The notes: generated by a model from the sequence alone, not told the origin. Shown: positions 9,355 through 19,823, numbered from the stretch's first letter. The stretch: DNA of 64,000 nt from CAVWDU01 sp963840725 (GCA_963840725.1 CAWIZY010000009.1:434001-498000), one strand, 5' to 3'. Numbers and translations are program-made.

Positions 9355-10661
9355 TCAGGATGCTGGGCTGAGTCGGTATTCTTTGCGAGTCAGGTCCTCA
9401 ACCAGGTATTTAGCTGCCATAAAAAACATGGCGGCAGCAATCAATTTCATCATTGTGGTAATGACCATCGCATAGCGAAGATTCTGGTCCCCGAAGGCCG
9501 GTTGCAGAAAATCGCTCATGAAACCGGTAAAAAACGGGCCCATACCGAGCCCGATCATGTTCAGTACAAATAACAGGATTGCGGAGGTGAGCGCCCGCAT
9601 GGACGGAGGTACCAGGGAGTGAGAAAGCGCAATGCAGGGCCCCAGGTAGAGTGTGTTGGTCAGACTCGCCACAATCAATGCCAGCATGGCCAGTGTGGTG
9701 TTTTCGGTGAGCAGGACATAGAGGTAGGGTGGCAGTGATGCCATCACCCCGATCAATGGCACCCACAGGTACCAGCGTTTGTCCTCTATGCCATAGCGAT
9801 CGCCCAAGTAGCCACCCAGAAAGGTGCCTATCGCACCACAGACGCCACTCACCAGGGCAAGTACCAGGCCGACTTCAGTGAGGCTGAGTCCGTGATTTCG
9901 AATCAGGAATGAGGGAAAGAAATTGCCGTTTCCGTAGGAGGTAAACGCCGTAAACGCGCAGCCCAGTGCGAGATACCAGAAGGAACGCAGACCCGTCAGG
10001 AACGCCAGAGTTTCACTAAAACCGGGTTTCTCAGCAGCGCTTGTTGCCGCGTCGCCCCGGCCGCGCAGGGGTTCCCTGACAGTCAGGCGCAGCACGATCG
10101 CAAATAGCACACCGGGAATACCAACCACCAGGAAGGCCATGCGCCAGCCAAAGGCATCTGCGATCACGCCGCCAAACAGAAAACCGAAAATGATACCGAT
10201 ATAGATCCCCGATGAATAAAACGACAGGGCTCTGGCGCGTTGCTCGGGCGGGAAGTAGTCGCTGATCATGGAGTGCGCGGGGGGCTGCCACCGGCCTCGC
10301 CCAGCCCCACACCCAGACGGGCCAGCAGTAGCTGGGTATAGGACTGGGCATACCCCGAAACCGCTGTCATACCGCTCCAGACGGTCAGGGCCAGTGCGAC
10401 GATGTTGCGGCGATTACCCCGGTCGGCCCAGTAGGCGATGGGTATCCCTGCAGTTACATAGATGACGGCAAACGTAAACCCGCTCAACAGGCCTAACTGG
10501 GTATCACTCAGACCCATTTCGGCCTTGATGGGTTCCTGCAGGATGACCAGAATCTGGCGGTCAATGAAATTGAACGCGTACACGGCTGTTAGCATGAGCA
10601 GCACAAAACGCTGATAGGCGGGCGAGTAATCGTCGACATCCGTGGCCGGTAAATTGTTCAA
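9355..10661 (-). pseudogene. MFS transporter, single-base frameshift
   Basis: Two adjoining minus-strand frames together make one ~435-residue major facilitator protein. The N-terminal part (10661-10266, TTG start after AAGGA) covers the first helices (FIDRQILVILQEPIKAEMGLSD, LLARLGVGLGEAGGSPP). The C-terminal part (from about 10290 to 9355) continues with MISDYFPPEQRARALS and the remaining helices. The family has GEAGGSPPAHSMISDYFPP here. Adding one G to the G6 tract at 10279-10284 restores exactly that sequence. The rest is intact, so this is either a sequencing error or a fresh mutation. Spinster-like MFS members of this type are often near catabolic genes; substrate unknown. Confidence 0.88.
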
Positions 10662-10892
10662 CGCAGCTTATCCTTGTTAGTTCTGGGGACACTTGATTTT
10701 TCAACAAGTACTCTGCCACAGCTGTTTTTCAATAGACACAACAGGGCGCGCAGAAAGGCTTTGACCCCACCGGTTTCGAACTCGTAGAGGTTTCGGCTGC
10801 CGTTGATGGGGAAAACTGCTTTCAGACGCGGTTGGTTGAGAGGGGGCGTGCTACTCTGCACCGTATTCCATAGCAAACAGCGGAGCCAACTC

Positions 10893-12785
10893 ATGCGCCA
10901 GCGGGACCATCGGAAAGGCAGGTTAATTGTGAATTTGGCGTGTCTGATGCCGCTGCTTTTATTCGCGGCCGGATGCAGTGAGAAGACTGAGCCCGAGGTT
11001 GCTTCTCCGGCGACCACGCCTGCAGCACCGCTCACCGCAACAGCTGCGCCTTCTGCCACGCTTGATGCCGATATCGAAAGCTTTTTTGAGATGTATTTTG
11101 ACGCTGAACTCGCGCAAAGCCCCGAGCGTCAAACGGCGCTGGGCCTCAAAACGGCAGACTCAGGCCAGTGGAATGACCGTTCGGATGCAGCCACAGCGCG
11201 CGAGGTGCAGCGCTTGGGTCAGTATTTGGCCAAGCTGCAGGCATTTGATCGGAACGGTTTGTCCGCCCCGAATCAGTTGAGTTACGACCTGCTCGAGTTT
11301 GAGCTTCAGGCCAAACTCAGTGATCTGACCTGGTATCGGCACTTTTATGTTGTCGATCAGTTTAATGGTCAGGTAACTGACCGGCTGAGTCTGTTGCTCA
11401 ACCAACATACCGTGGAGAATGCGGAAGACGCCAATCACTATATCGAGCGAATCCAGGGTCTGGGTGCCTTGTTTATGGAGACCGTGGTGCGCCTGCGGGA
11501 CAGGGCAAGTTTTGGCGTGCTGACTCCGAGCTTTGCCTATCCGGATATGCTAAAGGACATCAGCGGGCTGGGTGTGGGAACACCGATCCAGAATGCTGGT
11601 GAGCCGCATCTGTTAATGCGGGATCTGAGGGCAAAGCTGCAGCAAACAAACCTGACGGATGCACAGCAAGCGGAATTGCTGGCAGAGGCGGGCACCGCCC
11701 TGCGCGATGAATACAAAACCGGGCTGGATGCATTGCTGGTGGAGCTGGAGCGTCAGGCGCAACTATCCCGGGGAAGTAACGGTGTGTGGTCGCTGCCCGA
11801 TGGCGAAGCGTTTTACGCCTCACGGATCCTCTCACACACCACCCTTCCCATGACCGCCGAAGAGGTGCACCAAGCCGGCCTCGAAGATATCCAGGGTATT
11901 CATCAGGAGATGCTCGGGATCATGAAACAGCTTGGATTTCAGGGCTCACTGCAGGATTTCTTCGAATTCGTACGCACCGACCCCTCCAATTTCTATCCGA
12001 ACACGGATGCAGGCAGAGACGAGTTTCTGGCTGTCGCCAGACGGCAAACTGCGGAAATCTTTGCCGTGGCCGATCAGTATTTCAATCGCTTGCCTGCCGC
12101 AGGTCTGGAAGTGCGGCGAGTTGAACCCTGGCGAGAGAATTCCACGAGTATAGCCTTTTACCAGTCGCCCTCGGAGGATGGGACGCGCCCGGGATACTAC
12201 TACGCGAACCTGCGGGATATGTCGTCCTACCAAAAAAGTGTTGCGACGGCGATTACCTATCACGAGGGGGTGCCGGGTCATCATTTCCAGATTGCGCTGG
12301 CCCAGGAAATAGAAGGGCTCCCCAGGTTTCGCAAGTACGCGGGATACGGCGCCTATACAGAAGGTTGGGCCCTGTACGCCGAACGCCTGGCCAGAGAAAT
12401 GGGCTTCTACAAGGACCCGATGAGCAATTTTGGCAGGCTGCACGATGAAATCTGGCGCTCTGCGCGCCTGGTCATCGATACCGGTATCCACGCCAAGCGC
12501 TGGACTCGTGAGCAGGCGATTGATTTCTTCCGTCAAAACACCCCGTTATCCGAGGGCGATATGGTCACGGAAGTGGAGCGTTTCTTTGTCAATCCGGGCC
12601 AGGCGCTCGGTTACAAGATTGGCATGATGAAGATTCTCGAACTCCGGGCGCGGGCGCAACAGCAATTGGGCGATGCTTACGACATTCGTGATTTTCATGA
12701 TGTGGTGATCGGACAGGGCGCTTTGCCGATGCCGGTGCTTGAGGCTCAGGTGGACGCCTATATCGACAGAACGCTGGCGCCTTAG
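10893..12785 (+). CDS. DUF885 family lipoprotein, putative metallopeptidase-like
   Basis: A ~630-residue protein with a lipoprotein signal (LLLFAAGC), so likely anchored in the envelope. The DUF885 hallmark TYHEGVPGHHFQ carries a zinc-ligand-like HEGxPGHH motif, followed by YTEGWALYAERL and FVNPGQALGYKIG. The family is predicted to be peptidase-like, but few members are characterised. ATG 10893 follows CGGAG with 7-base spacing and fits the signal peptide; the longer form from 10803 would bury it. The gene stands alone, divergent from the MFS gene. Confidence 0.88.
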   Translation: MRQRDHRKGRLIVNLACLMPLLLFAAGCSEKTEPEVASPATTPAAPLTATAAPSATLDADIESFFEMYFDAELAQSPERQTALGLKTADSGQWNDRSDAATAREVQRLGQYLAKLQAFDRNGLSAPNQLSYDLLEFELQAKLSDLTWYRHFYVVDQFNGQVTDRLSLLLNQHTVENAEDANHYIERIQGLGALFMETVVRLRDRASFGVLTPSFAYPDMLKDISGLGVGTPIQNAGEPHLLMRDLRAKLQQTNLTDAQQAELLAEAGTALRDEYKTGLDALLVELERQAQLSRGSNGVWSLPDGEAFYASRILSHTTLPMTAEEVHQAGLEDIQGIHQEMLGIMKQLGFQGSLQDFFEFVRTDPSNFYPNTDAGRDEFLAVARRQTAEIFAVADQYFNRLPAAGLEVRRVEPWRENSTSIAFYQSPSEDGTRPGYYYANLRDMSSYQKSVATAITYHEGVPGHHFQIALAQEIEGLPRFRKYAGYGAYTEGWALYAERLAREMGFYKDPMSNFGRLHDEIWRSARLVIDTGIHAKRWTREQAIDFFRQNTPLSEGDMVTEVERFFVNPGQALGYKIGMMKILELRARAQQQLGDAYDIRDFHDVVIGQGALPMPVLEAQVDAYIDRTLAP

Positions 12786-12798
12786 CAGCACGCCTCAC

Positions 12799-12944
12799 TA
12801 GCAGGTTGTTGATTTTCTATCTGCGTGGCCACTGCCACGTTAAAAAAAGGCTCAAATCGGTCATGTATTCACTATACACTCCCTCATTTCGCCTGTTTTT
12901 GCCTACCAGTGGCTGCCTCGAAAACGAAAATCAACAGCCTGCTA
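12799..12944. repeat. MITE-like inverted-repeat element, about 146 bp
   Basis: The left end (AGCAGGTTGTTGATTTTC, 12800-12817) and right end (GAAAATCAACAGCCTGCT, 12926-12943) are inverted copies with one mismatch, extended by a T/A pair. The interior has no ORF. The layout fits a miniature inverted-repeat transposable element; no target duplication is obvious. Confidence 0.6.
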
Positions 12945-12951
12945 TTCCTTC

Positions 12952-13036
12952 ACAGAAAGCGTCACAGTAAGGCGCGTTCCGTAGAGAATACTGGTTGTAT
13001 TTTCAAGGGACGCAACGCAGCAGTGACGCTTTCTGT
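12952..13036. repeat. Inverted repeat, 14-bp perfect arms
   Basis: ACAGAAAGCGTCAC (12952-12965) and GTGACGCTTTCTGT (13023-13036) are exact reverse complements 57 bases apart. It lies immediately beside the preceding inverted-repeat element. Confidence 0.8.
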
Positions 13037-13049
13037 AGGCTCCCGTCGG

Positions 13050-13147
13050 GCGCGCCAGCCAAGAGTTCTGGCCGCGTTGCACCTCTTGGTAAGGACTAGG
13101 GCCATTCCCGGCGAGGTGCGCCTTGCCAGAACCCTTGGCTGGCGCGC
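13050..13147. repeat. Inverted repeat, 23-bp arms with nested stem
   Basis: Arms at 13050-13072 and 13125-13147 are reverse complements with one mismatch (core GCGCGCCAGCCAAG / CTTGGCTGGCGCGC). Inside lies a further pair, GCACCTC (13079-13085) and GAGGTGC (13113-13119). The whole could fold into one long cruciform or RNA hairpin downstream of the DUF885 gene and the convergent permease gene. Confidence 0.8.
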
Positions 13148-13215
13148 TGAAATACTGCGAATTAACCGGACAGGACACTAGTTGGTCAAAGCGCCCGAGC
13201 TGCTCGCCAAAGAGT

Positions 13216-14298
13216 TTAAGGATCAGGACTGGATGCGGGCTGTTCATCCTCATCCGGCAAATTGGAAATCAACAGCGCAAACCAGGCAGTGCTGGGGTGC
13301 TGCAGGGTAAAAAACTTGACCACCATGGTCAGCGGTACCGACAGTAACATGCCCACGTGGTCGAACATCCAGCCCCAGAACAGCAGGGAAAGAAATACTG
13401 CCAGGGTCGACAGGCCCAGCCTTTGCCCCATGATCTGGGGCTCTATCATGTTCCCGATCAAAATATTAATGCATGCGTAGAGCGCGATAATCATACCGGT
13501 GATCACATGGTCACCGTCCAATAGCGATAGCAGCACGGGTGGTATTGCCGCCAGCACCGAGCCTATGTTGGGAATGAAATTAAGCGTGAATGCGAGAAAG
13601 CCCCAGAGCATGGCGAACTGAACATCGATAAGCCACAGGCCAAGCGACACCAAAAGACCGGTCAGTAGACTGATTGCGGCCTTGGTCGCAATGTAACCGT
13701 TCATTGAGTGGGCAAGGTCTCGGAGCGAAGACAGTGTCGTGTTGCCCCGTTCACTATTGGAGAGGGCCATTTTGCGCTGGAAGGAGGGCGCATCAGCCAG
13801 GAGGAAGCATACCGTGAAGATGATCAGGACTATATTACTCAGCGTTTCCCCCATGCCACTCAGGAACCCACCGAAGAAATTTATCGCGGAACCGGGGTTG
13901 ATTGCTCCGGCCAGCCATTCACGACTGATGTCGATGCCATGCTCTCCCAGCCAGGCGACCCACCCGTCCATCAGCGCGCGAAACTCATGCTCGTAGGTGG
14001 GCAGCGCCTGAATGAAACTCTGCGCAGTGGAATCAATCATTACCAGCACGGTGAACATCACCGAGAGCACGACAATACCTACCACAGCCGAGGCAATCCA
14101 GCCGGGCAGTCCCCGCCGGGTCAGCGCATTGATCGGCGCACTGCAGATGACCGCAATAAATAGCGCCAACAGGAATGGGAGAAGCAGACTGGAGGCCAGC
14201 CGGGCACCGGCTATGATCACCACCAGGGCAGCCAGGACAATGAAGGTGTCCCGAATGCTGCTGCGCTCAGTGGGTTGGTGCTCGGCCTGGTTATGCAT
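13216..14298 (-). CDS. AI-2E family transporter (PerM-like permease)
   Basis: A ~360-residue polytopic membrane protein. It has paired N-terminal helices, a long soluble segment at about 110-165, and the conserved C-terminal block FTLNFIPNIGSVLAAIPP, IGNMIEPQIMGQRLGLSTLAVFLSLLFWGWMFDHVGMLLSVPLT. That block is diagnostic of the AI-2E/PerM family (TqsA, YdiK). ATG 14298 follows AAGGA and is preferred to 14349. Family members export autoinducer-2 or act as ion antiporters; this one's substrate cannot be inferred. Confidence 0.9.
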   Translation of the reverse strand: MHNQAEHQPTERSSIRDTFIVLAALVVIIAGARLASSLLLPFLLALFIAVICSAPINALTRRGLPGWIASAVVGIVVLSVMFTVLVMIDSTAQSFIQALPTYEHEFRALMDGWVAWLGEHGIDISREWLAGAINPGSAINFFGGFLSGMGETLSNIVLIIFTVCFLLADAPSFQRKMALSNSERGNTTLSSLRDLAHSMNGYIATKAAISLLTGLLVSLGLWLIDVQFAMLWGFLAFTLNFIPNIGSVLAAIPPVLLSLLDGDHVITGMIIALYACINILIGNMIEPQIMGQRLGLSTLAVFLSLLFWGWMFDHVGMLLSVPLTMVVKFFTLQHPSTAWFALLISNLPDEDEQPASSPDP

Positions 14299-14571
14299 GC
14301 TGAATTCCTTGTCTCCAGTGGAAACCGATGGCGCCACTATTCGTCGCATATCCGTACGCGGGTGAACGGATTGACGACGGGCTTGTGCAGTGCTCGATTA
14401 TAGGTGGTGTTGGGTGGAGAGAGAAACCAGGTATTATTTTCACGCAGTGGCCAACTTAGACCCTTTGCGTGTCAGGGGTATTTGATTGTAAGGCGATTGC
14501 CGGGTATCCGCAGACCGCAATCGCTCCTATACTCCCGGGGCTAAGTTTATTCACTCCAGAGGAGTTGCTAC

Positions 14572-15792
14572 GTGTTTGAGTTCAGTCAACAGTCCCAGGT
14601 ATTGCAGGCCCAACTCGGTGCCTTTATGGATGAACATATCTACCCGAATGAACAGGCCTATGCGGAGCAACTGGCCGCTGCTGAAGGCCGCTTTGCTTCG
14701 CTGCCTCTAATGGAGGCGTTGAAGGAGAAAGCGCGGGCGGCTGGCCTGTGGAACCTGTTCATTCAGCCCGCGCACGCGGAGTTCGCCGACCACGAAGGGA
14801 TGACCAACCTGGAATATGCGCCACTGGCTGAAATGATGGGCCGCGTGCTTTGGTCCCCGGAGGTCTTTAACTGCAATGCCCCCGATACCGGCAATATGGA
14901 AGTGCTGATGAAGTACGGCACCGCCGCACAGCAGGCCCAATGGCTGACGCCGCTGCTCGCCGGAGAGATTCGTTCCTCTTATGCGATGACGGAACCTCAG
15001 GTCGCCTCGTCTGATGCGACCAATATCGAGCTCAGCATCCGGCAGGAAGGGGACGAGTGGGTGCTGAACGGTCGCAAGTGGTTTATCACCGGTGCGATGT
15101 ATGAACGCTGCAAGATAATGATCGTCATGGGCAAATCAGACCCTGACAACAGCAATCGTCACAAACAGCAGAGCCAGGTTCTGGTGCCACTGGATACCCC
15201 GGGGATCAAGGCTCTGCGACCGCTAACCACTCTGGGTTACGACGATGCGCCCATCGGGCATGCCGAACTGCTGTTTGAGGATGTGAGAGTGCCGCTGGAG
15301 AATATGCTACTGGGCGAGGGGCGGGGGTTCGAGATTGCCCAAGGCCGTCTCGGGCCGGGGCGTATTCACCACTGCATGCGTCTTATCGGGGCGTCCCAGC
15401 GTTCACTGGAACTGGCCTGCCAGCGGGTCACCCGGCGCACGACCTTTGGCCGGGAGCTGAGCCAGCACCAGTCGGTGCGTGAAGATATCGCCCGCTGCTT
15501 TGCCGAGCTGGAGATGATGCGGCTGCTGGTGTTCAAGACCTGCGCAAAGATGGATGCCGTGGGGCCCAAAGGTGCGATTGACCTGATCGCGGCAAGCAAG
15601 ATAAGCGTTCCCATCATGGCTCAGACGGTCATCGACCGCTGTATGCAGATGCACGGGGCGGGAGGGCTCACCGAGGACTATTGCATGGCGGAAGCGTTCA
15701 ACTATGCGCGCTGGTGCAGGCAGGCCGATGGGCCCGACCAGGTGCACCAGATGGCGCTGGGCAAGCAGGTGATCAAGCGCTTCGGCGAGTAG
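14572..15792 (+). CDS. Acyl-CoA dehydrogenase family protein
   Basis: A 406-residue FAD-dependent dehydrogenase that introduces the alpha,beta double bond into acyl-CoA. Segments typical of the family are YAMTEPQVASSDATNIELS, WVLNGRKWFITGA, RTTFGRELSQHQSVREDIA and MQMHGAGGLTEDYCMAEAFNYAR. The last suggests the ACAD10/11-like or long-chain branch. The start is GTG 14572, supported by AGAGGAG at 14558-14564. It is a single-gene unit between a permease and a convergent GGT gene. Confidence 0.92.
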   Translation: MFEFSQQSQVLQAQLGAFMDEHIYPNEQAYAEQLAAAEGRFASLPLMEALKEKARAAGLWNLFIQPAHAEFADHEGMTNLEYAPLAEMMGRVLWSPEVFNCNAPDTGNMEVLMKYGTAAQQAQWLTPLLAGEIRSSYAMTEPQVASSDATNIELSIRQEGDEWVLNGRKWFITGAMYERCKIMIVMGKSDPDNSNRHKQQSQVLVPLDTPGIKALRPLTTLGYDDAPIGHAELLFEDVRVPLENMLLGEGRGFEIAQGRLGPGRIHHCMRLIGASQRSLELACQRVTRRTTFGRELSQHQSVREDIARCFAELEMMRLLVFKTCAKMDAVGPKGAIDLIAASKISVPIMAQTVIDRCMQMHGAGGLTEDYCMAEAFNYARWCRQADGPDQVHQMALGKQVIKRFGE

Positions 15793-15856
15793 CCGGGGCC
15801 AGCAGGGCCGGGGAGCGGGGCGGTCAGACCTGTCCTCGACCTAACTGTGGCCCACG

Positions 15857-17601
15857 TCAGGCTTCCGGCACGGTTGCGACGGTGCCTTCGCGGCGAGGGT
15901 CGGCAGCACCGTCCAGGTTCCCGGGCCGCACGACAATGGTGTGCAGCCCTGAATTCTCGCCCTCTCGCTCCTGCACGTCGTAGCCGCGATTGCGCAGGTC
16001 ATCGGCTATTGCCTGACCCGGCTCGACTGAAATCTCCACCCGGACTTTTTCGCCGCGCGCTACCAGATTGGGAAAGTTCACCGCTTCCTGGGCTGACATG
16101 TCCCAGTCCAGCACACCGATAATGGATTTTGCCACGTAGGCAGGAATCGAATTGCCCCCGGGCGAGCCGGTGACCATCATCAGCTGCTTCGCATCGTCGA
16201 ATACCATGGTGGGCGACATGGACGATCTTGGTCTACGCCCGGGTGCAATGGCGTTGGCAACGGGTCTTCCATCGCTTGAGACTTCACGGGCGAAATCGGT
16301 CATTTGATTATTGAGCAGAAAGCCGGCGACCAATCGACCAGAACCAAAAGGCGCCTCCACGGTGGCGGTCATGGAGACGGCATTGCCCTCGCTGTCGATG
16401 ATTGACAGGTGGGTTGTGCCCGGTACTTCTTCCGTCGTGTCGGCGGCCCAATCGATGGCGGCTGCACGCTGGTGAAAGAACTGCTGTGGGTTTCCGTGGA
16501 CTGGCGTGGCATCCGGTGCAAACCGTTGTCCGGCGCGGTGGCGAATGTAGTCGGGGTGCAGCATTTCCTGCAATGGGATATCGATGGCATCCGGGTCGCC
16601 GAAAAAGTGGTCCCGGTCAGCGTAGGCAAGGCGCTGGGCGTCCACAAATGCGGCAATTTTGTCGTTTTGGTCTCCGGCTCCTACAGCCAGTTGTTCGTAG
16701 AGTGCAGCAATCTGTATCTGCGCGCCGCCGGAGGAGGGCGGGGTGGTGGTACAAATGCTGACCGCCTTGAAACCGCCGCATATCGCTTCCCGTGTCACCG
16801 CACGATAGGCGCCGATATCCCCCACACTCAGGGTGCCACCGTTAGGGGGGCGCTGCGCGGCCCGGGCCATTTCGCGGGCTATGTCACCACTGTAGAAAGC
16901 CCTTGGCCCCTCTCTGGCGATCCGCTCCAGCGTCCGAGCATAGGCCGGGTTGCGCAATAGCTGCCCCTGGGCGAGCGCTTTGCCATTGGGGTAAAAGTAG
17001 GCTGCCGATCCGGGTTTTCATCCAGTTGGGTTCGCTCGGCCATACGGGGCAGATACCCTGCAAGCCGCGGCGAGACCGCGAATCCTTCCCGGGCCAGGCG
17101 GATGGCAGGCTGGAATAATTCCTCCCAGGCCAGCTTGCCGTGTTGCTCATGGGCGAGTTTGTAGAGGGCAACCGCGCCGGGGACCCCGATGGCAATTCCG
17201 CTCTGCCATGACTCGAAAAAGTCCAGCACTTCCCCGTCGCGCATGAACATGTCAACGGTGGCTCCTGCGGGGGCTGTCTCCCGGCCATCGTGAAAGCTGA
17301 GCTTGCCGGAGCTGCGCTGGTACACCAGCATGAAACCACCGCCGCCAATGCCCGAGCTTTGGGGCTCGACCAGGCCCAGCACCGTGTGTGCCGCAATTGC
17401 GGCATCCACTGCATGACCGCCCGCCTGCAGCATCTCGGCCGCGGCTTGCACGGCATGGGGGTTGGCGGCTGATGCCATTGCGCCTCGCTGCCATTCACCC
17501 CCAAGGGGGTTGGGCCTGTCACTGTTCGCCTGTTTGGCGCTATCGGTGGGAATGCAGCCGCCAAGCAGCAACAGGAGGGCAAGTAACAGGGCTGATTTCA
17601 T
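15857..17601 (-). pseudogene. ggt: Gamma-glutamyltransferase lipoprotein, frameshifted
   Basis: Gamma-glutamyltransferases are envelope enzymes that cleave gamma-glutamyl bonds of glutathione and self-process at a Thr. The N-terminal frame (17601 to about 17006) has a lipobox (LLLLGGC), GGHAVDAAIAAHTVLGLVEPQSSGIGGGGFMLVY and HDGRETAPAGA. The C-terminal frame (down to 15857) holds the processing site GTTHLSIIDSEGNAVSMTATV and RPRSSMSPTMVF. They join at about 17003-17008: one extra G in the minus-strand GATCGGCAGCC gives the expected AAYFYPNGKALAQGQLLRNPAY. Everything else looks functional, so a sequencing error is possible. Confidence 0.88.
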
Positions 17602-17946
17602 GAAATTCCTTATGGGGTTGCCAGGATTGCGAGCCTGCGGGTCACCGTAATCCGTGTTCGGTAGCCCGAGCCCGTTCGATGCGCCCGCCTTATCGCGGGT
17701 TCGCCCAACTGACTGCTGGTCGAAAATCGACGGTCGAAGCGGCGGTCACACCCGGTGTCTCGCTCGCAGTCGACCGGACATAGCGTGCAGCGTTCGACCA
17801 CCCGCTGCTAGCGCTTCAGAGTTTAACACGGGGGATGAAGGCCCCGAAAGCGTGACAGCCGCTGCTCGACACACGCCCGGTTGCGCCGTATCACCTGCGG
17901 TTGAGTATCGGGTAGAATGTGGCGCTTCCAATCATGGGAGAGAATG
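17602..17946. other. Spacer between divergent genes
   Basis: About 345 bases between the divergent GGT and enoyl-CoA hydratase genes. No convincing ORF, repeat or RNA was seen. It should hold both promoters; the last bases carry GGGAGAG as the ribosome site of the next gene. Confidence 0.5.
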
Positions 17947-18630
17947 ATGGCCACACTGGTCAAGCTCGAAGAAGCAGAGAGTCACTCGTTGTTAACCGTG
18001 GATGATGGCAAAGCCAACGCTCTGTCCTTCGCGTTGCTGGAACAGCTGAATCAGGCCCTCGATCAGGCCGCCGAAACCGGGAAGGTCCTGGTGGTAATGG
18101 GGCGCCCGGGCAAGTTCTCTGCGGGTTTCGACCTCACGGTTATGGCCGCGGGCGGACAGCCGAGACATGACCTGTTGCTGGGAGGCGCGCAGCTGAGCCG
18201 CAGGCTGCTGGACTTTCCAGCGCCGGTGGTACTCGGGGTCAGCGGCCACGCTCTGGCCATGGGTGCGCTGTTGGTGCTTTCTGCGGACTACCGTGTCGGG
18301 ATCAGTGGTAACTACAAGATTGGGCTGAATGAAGTAGCCATCGGTATGACGCTGCCATACTTCGGGGTTGAACTGGCCCGGGCGAGACTGGCGGCCACCC
18401 ACTTCAGGCGCGCCGTAAGTCTGGCTTCGATTTATACGCCGGAGTCCGCGGTCGAGGCCGGTTATCTCGACGAAGTGGTGGCTGGTGAGGATTTGCAGGC
18501 ACGCGTTGTCGCGTTGGCAGAAGAGTTCTCTCGACTCGATCTAAAAGCCCATCGGGAGACGCGATCGCGCGCGCTTGAGGGTCTTAACCAGGCATTGGAT
18601 CAGGCGTTTGAGCGTGAACTCGCCGGGTGA
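17947..18630 (+). CDS. Crotonase/enoyl-CoA hydratase family protein
   Basis: A short 227-residue crotonase-fold protein. Oxyanion-hole segments are visible at KFSAGFDLTVM and GHALAMGALLVLSADYRVG. ATG 17944 and 17947 are adjacent; 17947 has the better distance from GGGAGAG. The lack of the usual catalytic Glu pair at recognisable positions (NEVAIGMTLP instead of PEIxLG) makes the reaction uncertain: hydratase, isomerase or thioesterase-like. It is monocistronic. Confidence 0.85.
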   Translation: MATLVKLEEAESHSLLTVDDGKANALSFALLEQLNQALDQAAETGKVLVVMGRPGKFSAGFDLTVMAAGGQPRHDLLLGGAQLSRRLLDFPAPVVLGVSGHALAMGALLVLSADYRVGISGNYKIGLNEVAIGMTLPYFGVELARARLAATHFRRAVSLASIYTPESAVEAGYLDEVVAGEDLQARVVALAEEFSRLDLKAHRETRSRALEGLNQALDQAFERELAG

Positions 18631-18801
18631 TCATGGGCTCTGCGTCGTTGGGCACGCCCAGCCGCGCCGAGAGAAATTCCAGTATCAGTTTGGGCTGATA
18701 GATCCTTGACGCGTTGTTCATGTCCGACTGAAAAAACCAGCAACAGTATGGGGAGGCCTGTAACCAACTCCTGCTTTGATGCAGGCCACCCAGGCGTTGC
18801 C

Positions 18802-19823
18802 TTACTCGCCGATATTCGGTCCGTATAGCCCTACGCCAAGCTTGCCGGCGATAAAGCTGATGGCACGCAAGCCGCGAACACTATTGCCCGCTTCGTTAAG
18901 TGGGGGGAGAAGGTCGCAATGGCAAATTTGCCGGGAACCACGGCGACAATACCGCCACCTACGCCAGTCTTGGCCGGGAGGCCTGCGCTGTACATCCACT
19001 CACCGGATTCGTCGTAAAAGCCCGCGGTGGCCATGATTGCCAGTAGCTCGGGAATATCTTTTCTCGGCAGTAATCTCTTGCCGGTGATCGGATTGACACC
19101 CTCGTTGGCCAGCGTGGCCCCCATCATACCAAGATCCTTGGTGTTGATGCCGATAGAGCACTGGCGGGTGTACACCCGCAGTGCTTCCTCAGGGTCGCTG
19201 TACAGTCGCCCGTAGTTAAACAGGTTGTTGGCGATACCGCGGTTGCTCCAGGCGGTCTCGTACTCAGACTTATAGACCTCCTCGATGACCTTTAATTCTC
19301 GACCCGCGTAGTCGTTGATGTTGTTGCTCACTTTCTGCCAACGCTCTTCCTCTGACTTGGCTTCCACCAGACTGACCGCGGCGATGGCGCCGGCATTAAC
19401 CAGCGGGTTTACCGACCGCTCCGGGTGCAGTTCAATCGCCAGCTTCGAGTTGAAGGCCAGGCCCGTGGGCTCGACGCCAATTTTTTCGCGCAGGGTTTTG
19501 GGCCCCTGTTCCGCCATGATCAGTGATGCGGTGAAGGGTTTGGACACTGACTGAATCGAAAATTCATAATCGATCTCGCCCGCCGAATAGATTTTGCCCT
19601 CGCGGGTTACGATGACCACCCCGAACATCTCACTGGGCACGGTGGCAAGGATGGGGATGTAGTCTGCGTTGGCACCCTCGTTGAGACCCTTGAATTTGGC
19701 GTAAGCCTCGTCGACCACCTGTTGGAATGCGTCGGTTTTAGGCGCTTCAGCACGGGCAACGCCTCCGGCGAGGAGAGCCAGCGTCGCAAAGGCCGCAAGA
19801 CCGCGTGACAAGAGATGGGGCAT
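18802..19823 (-). pseudogene. glsA: Glutaminase with signal peptide, frameshifted near the C-terminus
   Basis: Glutaminase A hydrolyses glutamine to glutamate and ammonia. The protein has the serine-lactamase-like SxxK motif (FSIQSVSKPF), NPLVNAGAIAAVSL, NDYAGRELKVIEEVYKSE and TGVGGGIVAVVPGKFAIATFSP. An N-terminal signal peptide (LAAFATLALLAGGVARA) implies a periplasmic form, unlike the usual cytosolic GlsA. The open frame ends oddly at 18831. Adding one G to the G6 tract 18902-18907 restores FSPPLNEAGNSVRGLRAISFIAGKLGVGLYG, ending at 18802. That restored end matches the family, so the break is one base, real or technical. Confidence 0.87.

Noticed and set aside
11946..12536. 196-codon minus-strand ORF inside the DUF885 gene
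   Set aside because: It is antisense to the conserved metallopeptidase-like region and has no independent support.
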